Shown piece after piece: positions 1 to 5,718 of a DNA stretch of 7,707 bases. The notes below the pieces were generated by a model. It worked only from the letters and a program-made list of their open reading frames with translations, did no database searches and was not told the origin of the DNA. Every line of letters starts with the position of its first letter. Position 1 is the stretch's first letter. The translations under genes and the position numbers were made by a program. The stretch spans positions 1-7,707 of the forward strand of contig NBLS01000017.1 in the NCBI GenBank assembly GCA_002084385.1. The letters run 5' to 3'. This DNA is from Desulfobacteraceae bacterium 4572_19 (lineage in GTDB: Bacteria; Desulfobacterota; Desulfobacteria; Desulfobacterales; NBLS01).

Positions 1-575
1 CGAATACCAACATAACGAGGTTCGTTAATACCGGTTTGAATGGAAAGAACCGCAGGTAAATCCATTTCATTTATTTCCTGATTTCCACCTTCAATTTCAC
101 GACCAACCTTAATTGTTTTATCTCCGTCAATTTCAATCTTATTCACAAGAGACGCATAAGGAAGATCCATCATGGCAGCAAGCATTCCACCTACTTGACC
201 TGCACCCTCATCTGCCTGGGCACCGGTAAGAATCAAGTCGTAATTACCTTTTTGGACTTCAGCTTTAAGTATTGTAGCCAATCCACGTCCGTCAACTTCT
301 TCAAAAGAGTCATCAGAAAGAAGAATGCCATTGTTTGCACCCATGGCCATTTCCCGTCTGAGAATTTCCTCTGCTTCATCATCACCAACTGTAACAACTG
401 TTACGTTTCCGCCAACATTGTCAACAATCTGAATTGCTTCTTCCACTGCATAATTATCCCATTCATTTACAGAATAAACGAGATCATCACGATCAAGATC
501 ATTGCCCTCACTGTTGAGATCAAACTCATTTTCCGCAGTATCGGGGACTCTTTTAACACATACTAAAATCTCCAT
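1..575 (-). CDS. etfB: Electron transfer flavoprotein beta subunit (EtfB), 3' end outside window
   Basis: Beta subunit of the soluble EtfAB heterodimer, which takes electrons from acyl-CoA dehydrogenases and hands them to a membrane quinone reductase. The 191 residues in the window begin MEILVCVKRVPDT, the usual EtfB start. They contain the family signature TGAQADEGAGQVGG (about residues 117-130) and the conserved stretch GREIEGGNQEINEMDLPAVL followed by TGINEPRY (about 158-188). EtfB is normally 250-265 aa, so 60-70 C-terminal residues lie beyond the left edge. The ATG at 573-575 has a strong ribosome site, GGAGGA, at 581-586 with a 5-nt spacer. The gene lies 171 nt downstream of the membrane iron-sulfur oxidoreductase on the same strand, probably in one operon, with etfA expected next. 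The gap between them holds two palindromic repeats. The family call is secure. Whether this is a bifurcating or a simple beta-oxidation ETF cannot be read from this subunit alone, but the neighbour favours beta-oxidation. Confidence 0.95.
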   Translation of the reverse strand, partial: MEILVCVKRVPDTAENEFDLNSEGNDLDRDDLVYSVNEWDNYAVEEAIQIVDNVGGNVTVVTVGDDEAEEILRREMAMGANNGILLSDDSFEEVDGRGLATILKAEVQKGNYDLILTGAQADEGAGQVGGMLAAMMDLPYASLVNKIEIDGDKTIKVGREIEGGNQEINEMDLPAVLSIQTGINEPRYVGI

Positions 576-580
576 TGTTA

Positions 581-586
581 TCCTCC
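581..586 (-). promoter_or_regulatory. Ribosome binding site of etfB
   Basis: GGAGGA on the minus strand, 5 nt before the ATG. It is one of the few strong Shine-Dalgarno sites in the window and fixes the etfB start. Confidence 0.8.
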
Positions 587-594
587 AAGTTTTT

Positions 595-671
595 TATATG
601 AAAGTCTTTAAAAAAACTATATTATAAAGACTTTCATTTTTTGTTGTGGCGTATTATTCGCCATGGCAAAT
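595..671 (-). repeat. Double-hairpin intergenic repeat, copy 1
   Basis: Copy 1 of a family of about 75 bp found six times in this window. Read on the minus strand the unit is: TTGCCATGGCG, spacer, CGCCACAAC, A-run, TGAAAGTC arm, AT-rich loop, GACTTTCA arm, TATA. Here the long stem is a perfect 12 bp (599-610 with 625-636, loop 14 nt) and the short stem is TGGCG/CGCCA (647-651 with 659-663), which G-T pairs extend on the plus strand. The T-run (637-642) follows the long stem only on the plus strand, so the copy should not stop minus-strand transcription between the oxidoreductase gene and etfB. Confidence 0.85.
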
Positions 672-747
672 TATATGAAAGCCCATAAAAAAATTGTATT
701 ATAGGGTTTTCATTTTTTGTTGTGGCGTACTATTCGCCGTGGCAAAT
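672..747 (-). repeat. Double-hairpin intergenic repeat, copy 2 (tandem with copy 1)
   Basis: Direct tandem copy of the unit at 595-671, offset by 77 bp. The long stem has changed sequence but kept pairing: TGAAAGCCC (676-684) with GGGTTTTCA (704-712). At two stem positions a T-A pair of copy 1 has become C-G, while one G-C became G-T. The short stem is GGCG/CGCC (724-727 with 735-738). The copy ends at the TAA stop of the iron-sulfur oxidoreductase gene. Confidence 0.85.
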
Positions 748-2810
748 TATATTAAATGTTGTTCAATAAGTTCTGCCAGCTCAATAACTTCTATCTCTCC
801 TTCTCTTCCAGCAACCTTAATGGCATCTTCAATATTTACAAGACAAAAAGGACAAGCTGTAACCATTACATTTGCACCAGCCTCAATTGCCGATTCAACT
901 CTTAAAACACCCATGCGAACTTCTTCTTCCGGCTCATAAAAAAGCATCAATCCGCCACCGCTACAACAAAACGACCTATCACGGCTTTTTTCAAACTCTA
1001 CCCTGTTAAGACCTTTTATAGCATCGAGTGCATCTCGTGGATCCTCATATATGCCATTATGTCTTCCGAGATAGCAAGGATCATGGTAAATGTAAACTTT
1101 TTCAGGATCATTTACACTGCTTAACTGAAGAGCACCGGATGTAATGCTTCTTGTTATTACCTGACTTATATGCTCGACCGGTGGAAGTTTACTGTAATCA
1201 TTTTTTAATACATTTAGTGCGTGGGGATCAGCTGTTATTATGTTTTTTACACCGGAATTTAGTATTGCATCGGTGTTTTGCTCTTTTAAAGATTGGAAAA
1301 GCATCTCTTCGCCAAATCGTCTAACCTCATTTCCAGAATCTTTTTCAGTTTTTCCAAGAACTCCAAAATCAATACCGGCTTTGGTTAATATCTTTGCAAC
1401 ACTTCGGGCAATATCTTGCATTCTTTCATCGTATGATGAAATACTATCAACAAAATAAAGATTTTCTGCTGTTTCACCTTTTTCAAGTACTTTTACCTCA
1501 CAGCTTTCAATAAACTCTTTATCTTTTGACCAGTCTGCTCGTTTCTTTTCCATTTTACCGTATGGATTACCACGTTTTTCAAGAGCTTTAAGAGGTTTTT
1601 GTAAGGACTGTGGAACCATTCCCTCATCAACCATGCCCCTTCGTAAATCAACAATTTTATCTATATATTCAATTCCAAGGGGACACTCTTCTTCACATGC
1701 ACCACATGTTGTGCATGACCAGATTTCATCTTCTGTAAATATATCTCCTATAAGCATATTGCTTTTATATATTTCACCAGAGAGGGGATAATTTTTAAAT
1801 ATAAGATCTCTGGATTTTATGGTGATAAACCGTGGTGAAAGGGGACGGCCTACCGTATTTGCAGGACATTGATCTGCACATCTTCCACAATCGGCACATG
1901 AATAAAAGTCAAGTATATGTTTCCATGTAAAATCTTCTAATTTTTTAACACCAAAAGATTCAAGGTCATCTAATTCTTCATCAGAAACACCATGCTTAAC
2001 AGGTTTAACATTACCTTTTTTAAGACGCATAAAAAGCACATTAGGAAGAGATGTTATTACATGAAAATGTTTTCCAAATGGAAGGAAACAGAGGAAAAAG
2101 AAAAATGTCAGGTCATGGATATAAAATGAAATAATATGTATCGTTTGTAAAGTTGCATGGGAACAGCCGGCAAGAATTTTTGTAAAGAACCACCCTAATG
2201 TAAGGGGCATTAAGAAAACATGGTGTCCGGCAGCAACCGCAGCTGCTTCAAAAAAACTTTCAGAAACCATAAGTGTCATAATAATACCAAGAACAAATAC
2301 TGCTTCTGAAGTATGATCTTTACCATATTTTGCAGGTACAGCATATCTTGCAGGTTTAAAGATACCCCTTCTTACTGCTGCAACAAGACAAGCAAAAAAG
2401 ACTGCTGTGGCAGCAATATCTTTAAATACACTGTATATATCGCCCCTCCATCCTCCAAAGCCGGGCATAACAAAACCTTCAGAAATACCCACAAATACCA
2501 GTGAGATTGATCGAACTGAAAGAATTAGAAAACCGGCAAAGATAATAATATGAAGTACACCGGCGAGCATATACCTTGGTTGTCGATACTGTATCAACCA
2601 GATTTTAAGTAAATTAATTACCCTTTGCGGAATATTATCAAACCGATTATCAGGAGCAGCTTTTACCAACGGTGCAAGCCTTCTTGCCATAATATAGGTA
2701 AATAAAGCAATACCTACAACCGGTATTATTAAAGAAAAAATTACCATTGGAAAAAATCCGAACAGTTGAAAACTGGCCGGTGCAATTACCGGTGCCATTA
2801 CAGGTGCCAT
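747..2810 (-). CDS. Membrane iron-sulfur oxidoreductase, ETF:quinone oxidoreductase-like (EMO/FadF/DUF224 type)
   Basis: A 687-aa integral membrane protein that probably oxidises reduced EtfAB and reduces menaquinone, linking beta-oxidation to the respiratory chain. Residues 1-265 form a NarI-like bundle of about six membrane helices. Its histidines H87, H218, H225, H232, H248 and H250 include plausible haem-b ligands. Next come two [4Fe-4S] motifs, C305-x2-C308-x2-C311-x3-C315-P and C366-x2-C369-x2-C372-x3-C376-P. The C-terminal half resembles the HdrD/GlpC-type double CCG region. The second CCG set is intact (C579, C615-C616, C653, C656). The first half (about 450-540) has lost the usual cysteines, for example ADPHA in place of a CPHC motif. 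The ATG at 2808-2810 follows GGGAGG with an 8-nt spacer; the N-terminus repeats MAPVMAPVIAPA. It is cotranscribed with etfB, and a palindrome upstream is a candidate FadR-like operator. A heterodisulfide reductase-like role is the alternative, but the etfB neighbour argues for EMO/FadF. Confidence 0.9.
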   Translation of the reverse strand: MAPVMAPVIAPASFQLFGFFPMVIFSLIIPVVGIALFTYIMARRLAPLVKAAPDNRFDNIPQRVINLLKIWLIQYRQPRYMLAGVLHIIIFAGFLILSVRSISLVFVGISEGFVMPGFGGWRGDIYSVFKDIAATAVFFACLVAAVRRGIFKPARYAVPAKYGKDHTSEAVFVLGIIMTLMVSESFFEAAAVAAGHHVFLMPLTLGWFFTKILAGCSHATLQTIHIISFYIHDLTFFFFLCFLPFGKHFHVITSLPNVLFMRLKKGNVKPVKHGVSDEELDDLESFGVKKLEDFTWKHILDFYSCADCGRCADQCPANTVGRPLSPRFITIKSRDLIFKNYPLSGEIYKSNMLIGDIFTEDEIWSCTTCGACEEECPLGIEYIDKIVDLRRGMVDEGMVPQSLQKPLKALEKRGNPYGKMEKKRADWSKDKEFIESCEVKVLEKGETAENLYFVDSISSYDERMQDIARSVAKILTKAGIDFGVLGKTEKDSGNEVRRFGEEMLFQSLKEQNTDAILNSGVKNIITADPHALNVLKNDYSKLPPVEHISQVITRSITSGALQLSSVNDPEKVYIYHDPCYLGRHNGIYEDPRDALDAIKGLNRVEFEKSRDRSFCCSGGGLMLFYEPEEEVRMGVLRVESAIEAGANVMVTACPFCLVNIEDAIKVAGREGEIEVIELAELIEQHLI

Positions 2811-2818
2811 ACGTTACG

Positions 2819-2824
2819 CCTCCC
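2819..2824 (-). promoter_or_regulatory. Ribosome binding site of the iron-sulfur oxidoreductase gene
   Basis: GGGAGG on the minus strand, 8 nt before the first ATG. It supports that ATG over the in-frame ATG four codons later. Confidence 0.75.
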
Positions 2825-2892
2825 TTTTTTTATAGACCATTACAATATATGAAAATCATCGTGTGATAATCAATATCGCTTTAAAATAAATA

Positions 2893-2929
2893 GCCTGCCA
2901 TAGCGGACTGTCCGTTATACTTTGCAGGC
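2893..2929. repeat. Nested palindrome in the operon leader
   Basis: An outer pair GCCTGC (2893-2898) / GCAGGC (2924-2929) encloses a near-continuous palindrome ATAGCGGAC-T-GTCCGTTAT (2900-2918) with one G-T pair and a 1-nt centre. It lies about 90-120 nt upstream of the oxidoreductase start, inside the probable 5' leader. It could be an mRNA structure, a second protein-binding site or a small inserted repeat; the sequence does not decide. Confidence 0.5.
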
Positions 2930-2953
2930 AACTAAAAAATTACTGATAAAAAA

Positions 2954-2971
2954 TGAATAAAGATTCATTAC
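2954..2971. promoter_or_regulatory. Candidate FadR/TetR operator upstream of the oxidoreductase-etfB operon
   Basis: TGAATAAAGATTCATTAC. It shares the core TGAAT-N4-ATTCATT with the palindrome over the tetR promoter (3988-4005) and is in the same phase as the Bacillus FadR box (TGAATGA-N4-TCATTCA, recalled from the literature). The nearby TetR-family regulator would bind both sites and repress until acyl-CoA accumulates. That role is inference. Confidence 0.5.
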
Positions 2972-3078
2972 TCCCATAATAAATAAAATTATATCCGTCA
3001 AGAAAAATTATTACAGTGCTGAAATTACTCAAAATTCTCCATATGTTAAGGGTTTCACTCCAAGTTATTTTTAAGTAA

Positions 3079-3155
3079 CTTGTCATGGCGAATAGTACGC
3101 CACAACAAAAATTGAAAGTCTTTATAATATAATTTTTTTACGGACTTTCATATAA
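3079..3155 (+). repeat. Double-hairpin intergenic repeat, copy 3
   Basis: Opposite orientation to copies 1-2. The short stem is TGGCG/CGCCA (about 3086-3102). The long stem is TGAAAGTC (3113-3120) / GACTTTCA (3143-3150). The loop is almost identical to that of copy 1. It starts 11 bp past the tetR stop codon. Confidence 0.85.
3106..3150 (-). terminator. Probable intrinsic terminator of tetR, supplied by repeat copy 3
   Basis: Minus-strand transcripts leaving tetR meet the 8-9 bp stem 3150-3143/3120-3113, followed at once by AATTTTTG. The stem is AT-rich, so termination may be partial. Confidence 0.45.
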
Positions 3156-3165
3156 AAAGTCATAG

Positions 3166-3798
3166 TCAATAATGATTATAATTATGATTTCCAATACCAT
3201 TTATAAAGAGATCTATAAGAGGGTCAGCCATGGAAACAAGATCATATTTACCACCTGAATGAACCCATGTATTTATTACCTCCTCTACAGCTCCAAGAAT
3301 AAATCTTTTTACAAGGCCCGTAAAAAGGTCCTTGCGTAGCTTATCTTCAACTTGACCTTGTTCGATTATTGCAGTTACAAGCTCAAGATACATATTTGAC
3401 ACATCAATAATTTGTGCCACAATATTACGTCGATATCTAATTTCAGATTGAAAAATAATAGCCATATTTCTGTCTTGCTGAAACTCTTCAAGATGACTTC
3501 GTATTAAACAAGATAATTTTTCCACAGGTTCATCAACGCTGTCTATTTCTTCTTTAAAACGCTTAAAGATCTGTTTTGTTTTATATCTGAAAAATTGAAA
3601 AAGAATGTCGTCTTTATTCTTGAAATAGAGATATATGGTTCCATCTGCTACACCGGCTTCCCTTGCAATTTGTGCAACCGTAGCAGACGAAAAACCTTGC
3701 TCTGCAAAGACCTTGCTCGCTGCCGTAAGAATTAAATAATACTTATCTTTTTTACTGTCTTTACTATTTGTTTCTATATTATTTGCTTCGATATTCAA
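3166..3798 (-). CDS. TetR-family transcriptional regulator, FadR-like (acyl-CoA-responsive type)
   Basis: A 210-aa DNA-binding regulator. The N-terminal helix-turn-helix spans about residues 22-68 and has the family core [20 protein letters not shown]. The alpha-helical C-terminal ligand and dimer domain (about 85-200) resembles the FadR/YsiA group that controls beta-oxidation and etf genes. Its place beside an ETF:quinone oxidoreductase operon, with matching palindromes at both promoters, supports acyl-CoA control of fatty acid oxidation. The start is uncertain. The frame opens directly after a TGA with TTG at 3796-3798, there is no usable Shine-Dalgarno site, and no ATG, GTG or TTG follows before the HTH. 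An ATG at 3803-3805 lies in another frame and gives only eight codons. A MITE-like element sits 16 bp upstream in the leader, so the gene may be weakly expressed. The family is certain; the ligand and targets are inferred. Confidence 0.88.
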   Translation of the reverse strand: MNIEANNIETNSKDSKKDKYYLILTAASKVFAEQGFSSATVAQIAREAGVADGTIYLYFKNKDDILFQFFRYKTKQIFKRFKEEIDSVDEPVEKLSCLIRSHLEEFQQDRNMAIIFQSEIRYRRNIVAQIIDVSNMYLELVTAIIEQGQVEDKLRKDLFTGLVKRFILGAVEEVINTWVHSGGKYDLVSMADPLIDLFINGIGNHNYNHY

Positions 3799-3805
3799 TC
3801 ACCAT

Positions 3806-3813
3806 ATAATTTT
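3806..3813 (+). repeat. Left target-site duplication of the MITE-like element
   Basis: ATAATTTT, identical to 3969-3976, directly abutting the element. Eight bp is the duplication length typical of IS66-family transposition. Confidence 0.75.
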
Positions 3814-3968
3814 GTAATCGTTCACGAACAAGAAATGTGATTTTTCGGTAATCTCACATTTGTAAGCGTTCACAAGTGCCTTATATTCGCATAAACGGCT
3901 TGGCATATAATAGTTGTCCCATATATGACAAGCTGTTTATGCGAAGATGAGGTATTGTGAACGCTTAC
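3814..3968. mobile_element. 155-bp MITE-like non-autonomous element, IS66-type ends
   Basis: The terminal inverted repeats are GTAATCGTTCAC (3814-3825) and GTGAACGCTTAC (3957-3968), with one mismatch. Perfect 8-bp duplications (ATAATTTT) flank the element. GTAAGCG-type ends and 8-bp duplications are what IS66-family elements produce; the parent is inferred, as no transposase is present. Inside are a small hairpin (AAATGTGA 3833-3840 / TCACATTT 3854-3861), a third copy of the end sequence (GTAAGCGTTCAC 3862-3873), and a large hairpin whose arms 3886-3909 and 3922-3945 pair over 24 bp with two mismatches. There is no coding capacity. It separates the tetR promoter and operator from the tetR coding region; without the element and one duplication copy, the operator would lie 26 nt from the TTG. 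Confidence 0.75.
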
Positions 3969-3976
3969 ATAATTTT
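3969..3976 (+). repeat. Right target-site duplication of the MITE-like element
   Basis: ATAATTTT, identical to 3806-3813. Together the two copies fix the element boundaries to the base. Confidence 0.75.
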
Positions 3977-3987
3977 AAAATTAATAC

Positions 3988-4005
3988 TGAATGAGTATTC
4001 ATTTA
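3988..4005. promoter_or_regulatory. Candidate FadR-like operator at the tetR promoter
   Basis: TGAATGAGTATTCATTTA, a palindrome with arms TGAATGA/TCATTTA. It differs by one base from the Bacillus FadR consensus arms TGAATGA-N4-TCATTCA as I recall them. It overlaps the end of the tetR -10 region and the expected start site, as in an autorepressed promoter. The core recurs at 2954-2971. Confidence 0.6.
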
Positions 4006-4029
4006 TCAGGAGATGATTTCATATGTCAA
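4002..4029 (-). promoter_or_regulatory. Probable tetR promoter
   Basis: On the minus strand, a consensus TTGACA (4029-4024), a 16-nt spacer and GATAAA (4007-4002). The operator at 4005-3988 covers the -10 edge and start site. The transcript would begin near 3994 and now run about 195 nt, through the MITE-like element, before reaching tetR. Confidence 0.5.
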
Positions 4030-4067
4030 GATGATTTATGCAAAAATATGATTTTTTATATAACCCC

Positions 4068-4157
4068 CCATGGTAGATTGACCACCATAACAAAAAATGA
4101 AAGTTAGACATATGTTTATTGAGCAACCACAAGGGTTTGCCCCTACTTTCACATAAA
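4068..4157 (+). repeat. Double-hairpin intergenic repeat, divergent copy 4a
   Basis: Degenerate member. The short stem has become ATGGT/ACCAT (4070-4074 with 4084-4088). The long stem is TGAAAGT (4098-4104) / ACTTTCA (4145-4151) around an enlarged, unrelated 40-nt loop. The AACAAAAAATGAAAGT junction between the two hairpins is the conserved part. Confidence 0.6.
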
Positions 4158-4230
4158 CTTGCCATGACGGATAGTATGCCACAACTAAAAATAAGAGTTT
4201 TTAAAGTGTAGCTTTTTCAAGAACCTGCAT
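4158..4230 (+). repeat. Double-hairpin intergenic repeat, divergent copy 4b
   Basis: Begins CTTGCCATGACGGATAGTAT and GCCACAAC, clearly the first half of the unit. The second hairpin has decayed: the TGAAAGTC arms are no longer recognisable. It follows copy 4a directly, another tandem arrangement like copies 1-2. Confidence 0.6.
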
Positions 4231-4265
4231 ATTTCTCTTGACGGTTTTTATAAATTTATCTTAAT

Positions 4266-4286
4266 GTATGTTCGATGAAAACATAC
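4266..4286 (+). promoter_or_regulatory. Inverted repeat enclosing the MATE start codon
   Basis: GTATGTT (4266-4272) and AACATAC (4280-4286) can pair and leave CGATGAA, with the ATG, in a 7-nt loop. There is no Shine-Dalgarno site upstream. It could be a translation-control hairpin, an operator or chance. Confidence 0.35.
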
Positions 4287-5624
4287 TCTCAGGAAATAAA
4301 AAGCACTATCTCTCTTGCTGTTCCTCTCGTTATCGGGCAGCTTGGGCATATGTCCATGTCTGTTGTTGATAATCTGATGGTTGGCAATCTTGGAGCAGTT
4401 CCACTTGCAGCGGCTTCTGTTGCCAACTCTTTTTTTATGCTAATCACGATAGTGGGTCTTGGAATATCTATGGCTATTACACCCCTTACGGCAATGTATT
4501 ATGGATCGCAAAAATTTAGTGAATGCGGGGTAGTGCTTAGACAAGGGTTGCTGGTAAATATGACTGTTGGAATAATATTGTGCGTTGTATCAATACTGTC
4601 AGCAAAACTTATTGGTTACTTTAATCAGCCAAAAGAGATTGTGCAGCCCGCCATTATTTATATGCAAACCCTGGGCTTATCCATGCTTCCCATAATGCTT
4701 TTCCAGACTTACCGACAATTTGCAGAGGGTATCAGCATTATGAGGCCGGCAATGATTATTACCATTGTAGCCAATATTGTTAATATTATAGTAAACTGGA
4801 TGTTTATATATGGAAATTTTGGAGCTCCGGCACTTGGACTTACAGGGGCCGGAGTTGCTACATTTTTATCCAGAATGTTTATGGCCGTGGCTATGGTTTA
4901 TATTGTTGTATGCTCAACTAAAATGAAAAAATACGATCCTACTTTTCGTTTTAAATCATTTAATTTACCAATGATGAAAAAGCTTCTTCGCATAGGCATT
5001 CCCACGGGAGTACAATATTTTTTCGAGGTAAGTGCATTTGCAGGGTCAGTTGTAATTGTAGGATGGTTTGGCACCAATGCACTGGCCGCCCATCAAATTG
5101 CCTTAAATCTTGCATCTGTTACATACATGGTTGCCCTTGGAATATCTTCTGCAGCAACAGTTCGGGTTGCCAATGCTGCCGGTAATAATAATAATATTTT
5201 CGGAACCAGACAAGCTGGTTTTAGTGCTGTTATATTAGTAGCTTTTGTAATGGGTTGTTTTTCTGTACTTTTTATTGCTTTAAGACATTTTCTTCCGACG
5301 CTTTATATATCCGAAAAAGAAATTATTAATCTTGCAGCGTCACTTCTTGTAATTGTTGCTCTTTTTCAGGTCTCTGATGGAGTACAAACCATATGCCTTG
5401 GTGCTTTAAGGGGAATTGCAGACGTAAAGATACCAACTTTAATTACTTTTCTTGCATATTGGGTAATAGGGTTGCCGGTGGGATATATTCTTGGTTTTAA
5501 ATATCAACTTGGAGTTACAGGTATATGGATTGGACTTCTAATCGGGTTGACTGCTTCAGCTACTATGGTTATGTTAAGGTTTAATAAACGTAGTAAAAAA
5601 GCTGTGCATATAATTGATAGCTGA
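4275..5624 (+). CDS. MATE-family multidrug efflux pump, NorM type
   Basis: A 449-aa inner-membrane antiporter expected to export cationic drugs or metabolites in exchange for Na+ or H+. The length and the twelve hydrophobic segments fit two MatE repeats (about 14-174 and 235-395). Acidic residues D32 (in VVDNLMVG), E251 (in FFEVSAF) and D368 (in VSDGV) fall where NorM of Vibrio has its ion- and drug-binding D32, E251 and D367. Other family marks are the AAHQIALNLA segment (271-280) and the ISSAATVRVANAAG stretch (290-303). The ATG at 4275-4277 has no visible Shine-Dalgarno site and sits in the loop of an inverted repeat. It is divergent from tetR and convergent with the methyltransferase gene, separated from the latter by a repeat. 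Substrate unknown. No strong terminator was seen on this strand, since the T-run of the downstream repeat faces the other way. Confidence 0.93.
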   Translation: MKTYSQEIKSTISLAVPLVIGQLGHMSMSVVDNLMVGNLGAVPLAAASVANSFFMLITIVGLGISMAITPLTAMYYGSQKFSECGVVLRQGLLVNMTVGIILCVVSILSAKLIGYFNQPKEIVQPAIIYMQTLGLSMLPIMLFQTYRQFAEGISIMRPAMIITIVANIVNIIVNWMFIYGNFGAPALGLTGAGVATFLSRMFMAVAMVYIVVCSTKMKKYDPTFRFKSFNLPMMKKLLRIGIPTGVQYFFEVSAFAGSVVIVGWFGTNALAAHQIALNLASVTYMVALGISSAATVRVANAAGNNNNIFGTRQAGFSAVILVAFVMGCFSVLFIALRHFLPTLYISEKEIINLAASLLVIVALFQVSDGVQTICLGALRGIADVKIPTLITFLAYWVIGLPVGYILGFKYQLGVTGIWIGLLIGLTASATMVMLRFNKRSKKAVHIIDS

Positions 5625-5637
5625 TTTTTAAGTAAAC

Positions 5638-5712
5638 TTGCCACGACGATAATACGCCACATCAAAAAATGAAAGTCTGTATAATGTGGCTTTTCTATGG
5701 ACTTTCATATAA
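5638..5712 (+). repeat. Double-hairpin intergenic repeat, copy 5
   Basis: The first half is TTGCCACGACGATAATACG followed by CCACATC. The long stem is TGAAAGTC (5670-5677) / GACTTTCA (5700-5707). The unit fills the 94-bp gap between the convergent MATE and methyltransferase genes. Confidence 0.8.
5664..5707 (-). terminator. Probable intrinsic terminator of the RNA methyltransferase gene, supplied by repeat copy 5
   Basis: On the minus strand the stem 5707-5700/5677-5670 is followed directly by ATTTTTTG, 12 bp past the methyltransferase stop codon. On the plus strand the stem is followed by A-rich sequence, so MATE gains no clear terminator. Confidence 0.45.
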
Positions 5713-5718
5713 AAACCC

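Larger units (their letters stand above)
2811..3078. other. Leader/promoter region of the oxidoreductase-etfB operon
   Basis: No credible gene. On the minus strand it carries the GGGAGG ribosome site (2819-2824), a nested palindrome (2893-2929) and a FadR-like operator (2954-2971). Candidate promoter boxes are TATAAT at 2988-2993, which lacks a good -35 box, and TTGACG at 2996-3001, which has only a poor -10 box (TATGGG at 17 nt). The promoter is therefore unresolved. Nothing recognisable was seen from 3002 to 3078. Confidence 0.5.
3799..4274. other. Divergent tetR / MATE intergenic region
   Basis: No credible gene in 476 nt. From left to right it holds a MITE-like element with its 8-bp target duplications (3806-3976), the tetR operator (3988-4005) and -35 box (4024-4029), then two double-hairpin repeats (4068-4157 and 4158-4230). 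For MATE, a TTGACG at 4238-4243 is the only -35-like box seen, and it has no convincing -10. Confidence 0.7.

Noticed and set aside
195..566. Plus-strand 123-aa reading frame
   Set aside because: It lies fully antisense to etfB, whose protein signatures and ribosome site are clear.
595..747. Start of a CRISPR array, from the two tandem 76-77 bp units
   Set aside because: The units are similar along their whole length, with no unique spacers, and the same unit is scattered singly elsewhere.
694..939. Small plus-strand protein overlapping the oxidoreductase 3' end
   Set aside because: It is antisense to a well-conserved coding region, starts inside a repeat, and has no ribosome site or recognisable family.
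3079..3155. Regulatory small RNA encoded by the double-hairpin repeats
   Set aside because: No promoter was seen driving any copy, and strand placement is explained better by termination.
3814..3968. Integron attC site or recombinase attachment site, suggested by GTGAACG-type repeats and hairpins
   Set aside because: The ends do not fit the RYYYAAC/GTTRRRY core boxes, and an 8-bp target duplication points to transposition.
5638..5712. Terminator for the MATE gene
   Set aside because: On the plus strand the hairpin is followed by A-rich sequence; the T-run serves only the opposite strand.
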